A stretch of DNA of 64,000 bases. Origin: Paenibacillus_G elgii_A. Lineage in GTDB: Bacteria; Bacillota; Bacilli; Paenibacillales; NBRC-103111. Made by a program: the position numbers and the translations under genes. The stretch covers positions 58,204 through 122,203 of the forward strand of contig JBHJMN010000014.1 of the NCBI GenBank assembly GCA_042219835.1. The letters run 5' to 3'. Positions 59,453 to 64,000 of this stretch are shown here, in pieces. A model generated the notes under the pieces. That model worked only from the letters and a program-made list of their open reading frames with translations. It did no database searches and had not been told where the DNA came from. How positions within the stretch are numbered: position 1 is the first letter of the stretch; every line of letters begins with the position of its first letter.

Positions 59453-60277
59453 ATGTGCAAAATCATGGAAGTTTCTCGCAGCGGGTATTACAAATGGAAG
59501 GGCCGCCCTGAGAGCGAACGTGAACGCCAGCACCAAGAATGGAAAGAACAGGTCAAAGAAGTCTTTAATGGATCACGCAAGCTATATGGAAGCCCGAAGA
59601 TCACTCGTAAGCTCAATCAGCAAGGAATCGACATCTCTGAGCGAACCGTTACACGAATCATGAAAAAGCAACAATGGCGGTCCAGAACGGTCAGAAAGTA
59701 CAAAGCAACGACGAACTCGAAACATAACCTGCCCGTTCAGGATAATGTGCTAAATCAGGAGTTCACCGCAAGCAAGCCCAATGAGAAATGGGTGACGGAC
59801 ATCACCTACATTCCAACATCGGAAGGCTGGTTGTACCTGGCGAGCATCATGGACTTATACTCCCGTAAGATCGTTGGGTGGCATATGAGTGAGCGCATGA
59901 CCAAGGAGCTCGTGTTACAGGCGCTAAAGCAGGCTTACGGCCGCCAGCAGCCGGATGGGGCTGTCCTGCACCATTCCGATCGCGGCAGTCAATATGCCTC
60001 TCATGATTACCAAAAGCAGCTTCAGACCTATTCTATGATTGGCAGTATGAGCCGTAAAGGAAACTGTTATGATAATGCCTGCATTGAGTCGTTCCACAGC
60101 GTCATGAAGAAGGAGCTCATTTACCTGAATAAATACGAGACGCGTACGGAAGCAGAGAAAAGCATTTTTGAGTATATCGAAGTGTTCTACAATAATGAAC
60201 GCATTCATTCGTCAATTCAATATTGTACGCCAAGTGATTTCGAACACCAATATTACGTTAATGCGGCAAAGCGATAA
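59453..60277 (+). CDS. IS3-family transposase OrfB (DDE integrase core), 274 aa from the first ATG
   Basis: The frame opens upstream (VKYEFIHEYRSEYRLEKMCK), overlapping the orfA end as needed for programmed frameshifting into an OrfAB fusion. The rve domain shows the DDE triad: Asp in KWVTDITYIPTSEG, Asp in VLHHSDRGSQYAS and Glu in NACIESFHSVMKKELIY. The HTH_21 segment RKLYGSPKITRKLNQQGI precedes it. The residues are intact although OrfA is broken. Confidence 0.92.
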   Translation: MCKIMEVSRSGYYKWKGRPESERERQHQEWKEQVKEVFNGSRKLYGSPKITRKLNQQGIDISERTVTRIMKKQQWRSRTVRKYKATTNSKHNLPVQDNVLNQEFTASKPNEKWVTDITYIPTSEGWLYLASIMDLYSRKIVGWHMSERMTKELVLQALKQAYGRQQPDGAVLHHSDRGSQYASHDYQKQLQTYSMIGSMSRKGNCYDNACIESFHSVMKKELIYLNKYETRTEAEKSIFEYIEVFYNNERIHSSIQYCTPSDFEHQYYVNAAKR

Positions 60278-60308
60278 AATTTGTGTCTACTATCTTGACA
60301 GAGGTCCA

Positions 60309-60315
60309 TTGAAAC
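60309..60315 (+). CRISPR. displaced 3' end of the last CRISPR repeat
   Basis: TTGAAAC, of which TTG is the target duplication and AAAC completes repeat 12. No further repeats follow. Confidence 0.9.
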
Positions 60316-60343
60316 TTAATTCTTTTAACAAAACACTATTCTT

Positions 60344-60528
60344 CTCACATTCCGCACCCTTGTTTATTTATTCAAAGGATTTTTATTTTTATGCAAAATT
60401 TTTACTTTAGATAGGCTTTAAACAATACATTTACTGTTATTAAATCCCATAATCGGATTGGTTTTAGATGAAAAAAATGCTTGAAAATTAATGTATTTCG
60501 AATTTTCACGAAGGGTGCGGAATGTGAG
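60344..60528. mobile_element. MITE-like element, 185 bp, with 18-bp perfect inverted ends
   Basis: Ends CTCACATTCCGCACCCTT and AAGGGTGCGGAATGTGAG. The flanking ATTCTT is repeated on both sides (60338-60343 and 60529-60534). The inside is AT-rich with no frame. A decayed relative lies at 52688-52821. Confidence 0.85.
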
Positions 60529-60908
60529 ATTCTTGATCTTTCTTATTCCATTTGTCATTTAAAGGCTCATAATTTCGATTAATTCAAAGATTATTGTATA
60601 GCAGAGGGTTAGGACTGCAATTCCAAATTGGGAAAATGCAATATCTTCGAATAAAAATCCAAACTATAAATGAATAAGTGAGTTATGAAATATGTTGTTA
60701 CCATATCAAAACATCTTTGGGAGCCCTCGTACCCGTTGTCCAAAGAAAATAAAGTCTTGACTGACGGTAGCATTAAACTAACGGGCAGTTTTTCAACAAA
60801 ACACAACATGCACAACATAAAGCAAACACTAGCCCTCAACAGCGCGGTTCCTCTTAGGCCGTGTCTTTTTGCATTTATTCCCTCCATAACGAACGAGAAA
60901 ATACATTT
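60529..60908. other. AT-rich gap without a clear gene
   Basis: The reading frame that runs in from 60685 has no ribosome-binding site and poor composition before 60979, so I regard it as non-coding. Confidence 0.5.
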
Positions 60909-60950
60909 TACCCGGGTAATATTGATTTTTTATTTTTATCCGGGTATAAT
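60909..60950 (+). promoter_or_regulatory. promoter with two TACCCGGGTA-like operators
   Basis: TTGATT at 60922-60927 and TATAAT at 60945-60950 with a 17-nt spacer. A perfect palindrome TACCCGGGTA (60909-60918) lies before the -35, and TATCCGGGTA (60937-60946) overlaps the -10. Confidence 0.6.
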
Positions 60951-60978
60951 TGGTGAGGCAGTCAGAGAGGAGGTCAAT

Positions 60979-61590
60979 ATGAGTAATGCCCTAACGCGCT
61001 TTTACTGCACGGCATTTTTGGGTGTGGGAGTCGTCGCCAGTGGTTCGTTACAGCACGTTGTTACTACAGTGAAGGATGCTCTGGATGACAGAGACCTCAC
61101 ACAGTTGCTTTTATTTGACGATTCCACGGGGAAGCCAGTAGATGTTGATTTTCGTGGGAAGACAGATGATGTGCTCAAACGATTAGGAGAACAGTTTGGT
61201 GACTTACCCGGTACGGAAGTGAATCACCAGCCTACACGGCGGGTTGGTCGACCCAAGCTGGGGGTTGTTTCCGGCGAGGTTACGTTATTGCCACGGCATT
61301 GGGAATGGCTCAAGAGTCAACCTGGAGGGGCGTCGGTAACATTACGAAAACTCATTGATGAGGCTCGCCGTGCTGGAGAAAAACAGAGCAATATCCGAGA
61401 GTCACAAGAAGCAACATATAACTTTATGACAGCTATGTCCGGGAACTTCCATCAATACGAAGAAGCTCTGCGGGCACTGTATGCTGGTGATTTGGATCGT
61501 TTTTACCACTTCATCGATGACTGGGCACCTGATATCAGAAACCATATCAAAAGACTAGCCGCTAATGCATTCCCTGAAGGGAACTTATGA
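60979..61590 (+). CDS. DUF2239 family protein, 203 aa
   Basis: ATG 60979 with AGAGGAGGTC upstream. The order of motifs matches DUF2239: FYCTAFLGVGVVASGSLQHV, LLLFDDSTGKPVDVDFRGKT, then VGRPKLGVVSGEVTLLPRHW and LKSQPGGASVTLRKLIDEAR. FMTAMSGNFHQYEEALRALY ends it. The GRPKLGVV and LLPRHWEWL stretch resembles a small DNA-binding arm, so the protein may control its own operon. It heads a run with the next two genes. Confidence 0.85.
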   Translation: MSNALTRFYCTAFLGVGVVASGSLQHVVTTVKDALDDRDLTQLLLFDDSTGKPVDVDFRGKTDDVLKRLGEQFGDLPGTEVNHQPTRRVGRPKLGVVSGEVTLLPRHWEWLKSQPGGASVTLRKLIDEARRAGEKQSNIRESQEATYNFMTAMSGNFHQYEEALRALYAGDLDRFYHFIDDWAPDIRNHIKRLAANAFPEGNL

Positions 61591-61651
61591 ATGAAAGCAT
61601 GTGGAGGCGTATAGAATTTGGAATGAAAAAAGGACTACGAAAGGAGCCGCT

Positions 61652-62092
61652 ATGACGGAGTTTGGATCTATTCGTTACATCGAACCATCACAACGCGCTG
61701 GCATGAGGTTCATGCAGCGAGGCATTGAGGGCAGCATCGTCATGTTGAACCTGCTGCGTTTTCGTGATGTTGCCGATTACACAGCCAATCCTGAACTAAC
61801 ACCAGAGGTCCCAATCAGCGGTGCCGAAGCTTTCAACCGCTATATTGAGCACACCTTTCCATTTCTCCGTGAAAGCGGAGGTGAAATCATGTTTCTTGGC
61901 GATGGCGGAGAGTTTCTTATCGGACCCGAAGACGAAAGATGGGATCTTGTTATGCTGATCCGCCAGAGCAGCGCGCAGTCGTTTCTTGCTTTTTCAAGTC
62001 ATCAGGACTACCTGGCCGGTATCGGGCATCGGACTGCAGCGATCGAAGATTCACGTCTTCTGCCCATGGCAGAACTTCCGATACCGAATTAA
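61652..62092 (+). CDS. DUF1330-like / dimeric alpha-beta barrel protein, 146 aa
   Basis: ATG 61652 with AAAGGAG upstream. GSIVMLNLLRFRDVADY near residue 25 and SGAEAFNRYIEHTFPFLRES then GGEIMFLGDGGEFLIGPEDE match the small dimeric alpha-beta barrel pattern of DUF1330 proteins. WDLVMLIRQSSAQSFLAFSS and HRTAAIEDSRLLPM follow. There is no signal peptide. It lies 61 nt after the DUF2239 gene and 12 nt before the hydrolase, which suggests one operon. Confidence 0.75.
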   Translation: MTEFGSIRYIEPSQRAGMRFMQRGIEGSIVMLNLLRFRDVADYTANPELTPEVPISGAEAFNRYIEHTFPFLRESGGEIMFLGDGGEFLIGPEDERWDLVMLIRQSSAQSFLAFSSHQDYLAGIGHRTAAIEDSRLLPMAELPIPN

Positions 62093-62104
62093 TTGGAGGA
62101 GAAC

Positions 62105-63001
62105 ATGATCATGAATATTCTGAAAGTCAACGGCGTTGATTTGGCCTATGACAGTTTCGGTAACGAAAATGACGAGGCTATTATCCTAATCGCCGGGCTT
62201 GGAACCCAGATGATTCGATGGACGGTTCCGTTTTGTCGGATATTAGCAGCGCGGGGCTTTCGCGTAATCCGCTTTGACAATCGCGATGTAGGTTGCTCGA
62301 CACACTTTAGCCATTATCGGGCGATGGATTTTGACGCACTGGCGACTGCTCTCATGTCAGGACAGCGACCGGACATCCCTTACACTCTCGATGACATGTC
62401 CAACGACGCTATCGGACTGCTCGACGCCCTTTCAATTGACCGGGCACATTTCGTTGGCAGATCGATGGGCGGAATGATCGCCCAGATTGCAGCCAGTGAG
62501 CACCCTGAACGGGTTTTATCACTCACCTCCATTATGTCTAGTTCCGGTAATCCCACCCTTCCGCAAGCTTCCCCGGATGTCATGGCGATGATGACTAAAC
62601 CAGCGCCGAACCCCTTTGAGGATGAAGCAGAATTTTTGGCGCACAGCCTCTCTTTTGCCAAACGCATCGCCGGCACTGGCTACCCGTTTGAAGAAGACGC
62701 TTATCGGGCACTCATTCTGGAGGAAGTTCAGCGAGCCTACGATCCAGGCAGTGTCGGACGACAAATTGCTGCGATTGCTGTCTCCGGTGACCGTCGTCCG
62801 CAGCTGGCGAGCATAAAAGTACCAGCACTTGTCATTCATGGGGTGGACGATCCCCTGTTCGTCCCGGCGTGTGGCGAGGACACGGCTTCTGCCATCCCGG
62901 GCGCCGAGCTAATGTTGGTTGACGGCATGGGACACGACCTGCCGCACCAACTGTACAAAGTAACCGCTGATGGCATAGAGCGAACGGCTCGTCGCAATTG
63001 A
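62105..63001 (+). CDS. alpha/beta hydrolase, 298 aa
   Basis: ATG 62105 with GGAGGAG 4-5 nt upstream; ATG 62111 is possible. The oxyanion region is LIAGLGTQMIRW and VIRFDNRDVGCSTH follows. The nucleophile elbow is HFVGRSMGGMIAQIAASEHP near residue 120 (Ser in GRSMGG). The acid is in HGVDDPLFVP and the catalytic His in VDGMGHDLPHQLY. It belongs with esterase/epoxidase-like hydrolases such as RdmC/AclC relatives. The substrate is unknown. Confidence 0.9.
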   Translation: MIMNILKVNGVDLAYDSFGNENDEAIILIAGLGTQMIRWTVPFCRILAARGFRVIRFDNRDVGCSTHFSHYRAMDFDALATALMSGQRPDIPYTLDDMSNDAIGLLDALSIDRAHFVGRSMGGMIAQIAASEHPERVLSLTSIMSSSGNPTLPQASPDVMAMMTKPAPNPFEDEAEFLAHSLSFAKRIAGTGYPFEEDAYRALILEEVQRAYDPGSVGRQIAAIAVSGDRRPQLASIKVPALVIHGVDDPLFVPACGEDTASAIPGAELMLVDGMGHDLPHQLYKVTADGIERTARRN

Positions 63002-63079
63002 CACGCGCTTCCTGAATAGCAACCAGCCGGAGTCCCGCGGTGCCCAACGGGACGAGTAGGCCCAGGGGCGCAGCGCTGA

Positions 63080-63184
63080 TCAATTTGCACCCTTGGCGTA
63101 TACGACCCGGTGGAAGCAGCGGTGCTCTTGGAACGGTTGTTAAAGCAGCTCCATTCGAACGTATATGTGGAAACGATCGAATAA
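63080..63184 (+). pseudogene. C-terminal gene remnant, unidentified
   Basis: One frame encodes SICTLGVYDPVEAAVLLERL then LKQLHSNVYVETIE and stop, with good coding character and a terminator directly after. There is no start or ribosome-binding site. It looks like the tail of a lost gene. Confidence 0.35.
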
Positions 63185-63227
63185 GCGCCGGTTTCATGAT
63201 AACATCGTGAGCCGGCGCTTTTTTTGT
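63184..63227 (+). terminator. terminator after the remnant and the hydrolase operon
   Basis: AGCGCCGG and CCGGCGCT arms followed by TTTTTTT. Confidence 0.85.
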
Positions 63228-63533
63228 GGGGATTTTTCCAAACAGACGGTGGTCAGATTCAGAAACGAATTATTCAAGTAACGGAGAACGATAGCTCAAT
63301 AGTACATAAGGGCAGCCGGCCATTCTGATCGACTGCTTTTTGTTATCATGGCGGTCGGCATTTATCGGTAGCAGCGTTGCGCTAACCGGGGCAGGATAGC
63401 TATAATTATGTTAAAATAAGGGTATAAACAATCAGAGGTGATTCAATGTTCAATCCCAAGGTCTTCTTCTATTAGTTGCGTCGAACTCATGGCTAAAAAA
63501 GCCAAAATCTAACCCGATGCAACGGGGATGAAG

Positions 63534-63797
63534 ATGTTTAGGCAGGAAGAGATTCGATCCTGGGAAGATCTGAAACAACATGATTGGAAATCCATTAAAA
63601 AGCACAGAGACCCAAGGAATGAAAAACTTAAGGATTTCCGAAAAGGAATCAAAGGTGTTCACTACAACAAAGAAATCAAGGCAGCAAGAAAAGATGATTA
63701 TCGCAAATATAGAACACAAATGAAAAGACTGATGCGCGATGAGCAATACGAACTCCTACGCGGCTATAAACGAACAAGCGGTTGGCTTACTTGGTAA
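63534..63797 (+). CDS. small basic hypothetical protein, 87 aa
   Basis: ATG 63534 with GGGG six bases upstream; ATG 63528 is also in frame. The product is rich in Lys and Arg: FRQEEIRSWEDLKQHDWKSI, IKAARKDDYRKYRTQMKRLM, and it ends in YKRTSGWLTW. It may bind nucleic acid, but no domain is recognised. It has its own terminator. The GC content is lower than in the core genes. Confidence 0.55.
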   Translation: MFRQEEIRSWEDLKQHDWKSIKKHRDPRNEKLKDFRKGIKGVHYNKEIKAARKDDYRKYRTQMKRLMRDEQYELLRGYKRTSGWLTW

Positions 63798-63811
63798 GAA
63801 TAAATGACACT

Positions 63812-63855
63812 GTACAGAAAAGGCGGCTCCTCGTAACGAGCTGCCTTTTCTAAAC
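63812..63855 (+). terminator. terminator of the 87-aa gene
   Basis: AGAAAAGGCGGCTC and GAGCTGCCTTTTCT arms. Confidence 0.8.
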
Positions 63856-63925
63856 TAACGGGCAGGATGCCTTTATTAGAATGCAGAAATTATATCCAAA
63901 TCGGAAATTGACCAAGAGGTGTAAA

Positions 63926-64000
63926 ATGGACATATCATTTAAAACGGATAAAGGGAAATTCAATTATCGTGTCGCCGGAGTCTGTGTTCATGATGGTTAT
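63926..64000 (+). CDS. NUDIX hydrolase (5' end only)
   Basis: ATG with AAGAGGTG upstream. The first 25 residues, MDISFKTDKGKFNYRVAGVC then VHDGY, match the opening strand of NUDIX hydrolases. The NUDIX box itself lies beyond the window. Confidence 0.65.
   Translation, partial: MDISFKTDKGKFNYRVAGVCVHDGY

Larger units (their letters stand above)
59052..60308 (+). mobile_element. IS3-family (IS150-like) insertion sequence in the last CRISPR repeat, 1,257 bp
   Basis: Ends are TGGTGCTAGAC...ATAGTAGACACA on the left and TGTGTCTACTAT...AGGTCCA on the right, imperfect inverted repeats bounded by TG...CA. The target TTG is duplicated (59049-59051 and 60309-60311). It carries orfA and orfB of an IS3-type transposase. 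Confidence 0.92.

Noticed and set aside
60685..60978. N-terminal extension of the DUF2239 gene
   Set aside because: Crosses the predicted promoter and operators; the family starts at the well-supported ATG 60979.
63445..63510. Two tiny frames (MFNPKVFFY and MAKKAKI) after AGAGGTGA, considered as a leader peptide
   Set aside because: Too short to support, and no attenuator hairpin pair controlling the next gene was found.

Overview
The window looks like chromosomal DNA of a Paenibacillus-type firmicute. The evidence is GC-moderate codon use, strong AGGAGG ribosome-binding sites with frequent TTG/GTG starts, a YjcZ-type sporulation peptide, YtpB, YitT, YesL, YugP, CimA and two thermolysin-like (M4) proteases. 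All calls are from reading the sequence; no database search was run.

Layout. 1-12.5 kb: a partial MATE/ANKH-like transporter, a small cluster ending in a YtpB-type terpene synthase, a phosphofructokinase, a Bcp-like peroxiredoxin cut by a 1,335-bp TnpB-only transposon, an FMN reductase, uracil-DNA glycosylase, a DUF4015 glycosidase-like protein, TatA, YitT and a DUF4178/DUF4247 pair. 12.5-28.5 kb: a CshA-type helicase, YjcZ, YesL, 6S RNA, Fsa-type transaldolase/aldolase, Tpx, a GltC-like regulator, YugP, a MerR regulator, AmtB with a GlnR/TnrA-type site, an M67 peptidase, an MFS transporter, a TlpA-like protein, citramalate synthase, DinB, MobB and ferredoxin. 28.5-36 kb: a CHASE2 adenylate cyclase, a FecR-domain protein and an NHL/stalk-domain protein in one run, then an L,D-transpeptidase. 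36-48 kb: PyrD, a RelQ-like (p)ppGpp synthetase, DUF309, PAP2, a thioredoxin-like protein, an RsuA-type pseudouridine synthase, an HAD phosphatase, an acidic protein with internal repeats, an FMN riboswitch driving an EamA transporter, an RsmF-like methyltransferase and the queD-queE-queC queuosine operon.

48-55.7 kb is a segmental duplication. Two M4 proteases lie in tandem, and the gap between them holds short decayed copies, in native order, of the 3' ends of the map and xre genes that lie further right. A MITE-like insertion is present in one copy and absent from the other. To the right are tetR-map, a holin-like type I toxin peptide with a sequestered Shine-Dalgarno sequence, an Hfq-like protein and an XRE regulator.

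55.7-60.6 kb is a decayed accessory island. It holds an 83-bp direct repeat on each side of an NAD(P)H-dependent reductase gene, gene fragments, a frameshifted ParB-like gene, and a 12-repeat/11-spacer CRISPR array with its own leader promoter but no cas genes in view. An IS3-family element with a 3-bp target duplication sits in the last repeat, followed by a second MITE-like element. One spacer encodes the B-family DNA polymerase motif NSLYGKFG, which suggests a phi29-like phage target. 60.9-64 kb holds a DUF2239 / DUF1330-like / alpha-beta hydrolase operon, an unknown basic protein and the start of a NUDIX hydrolase.
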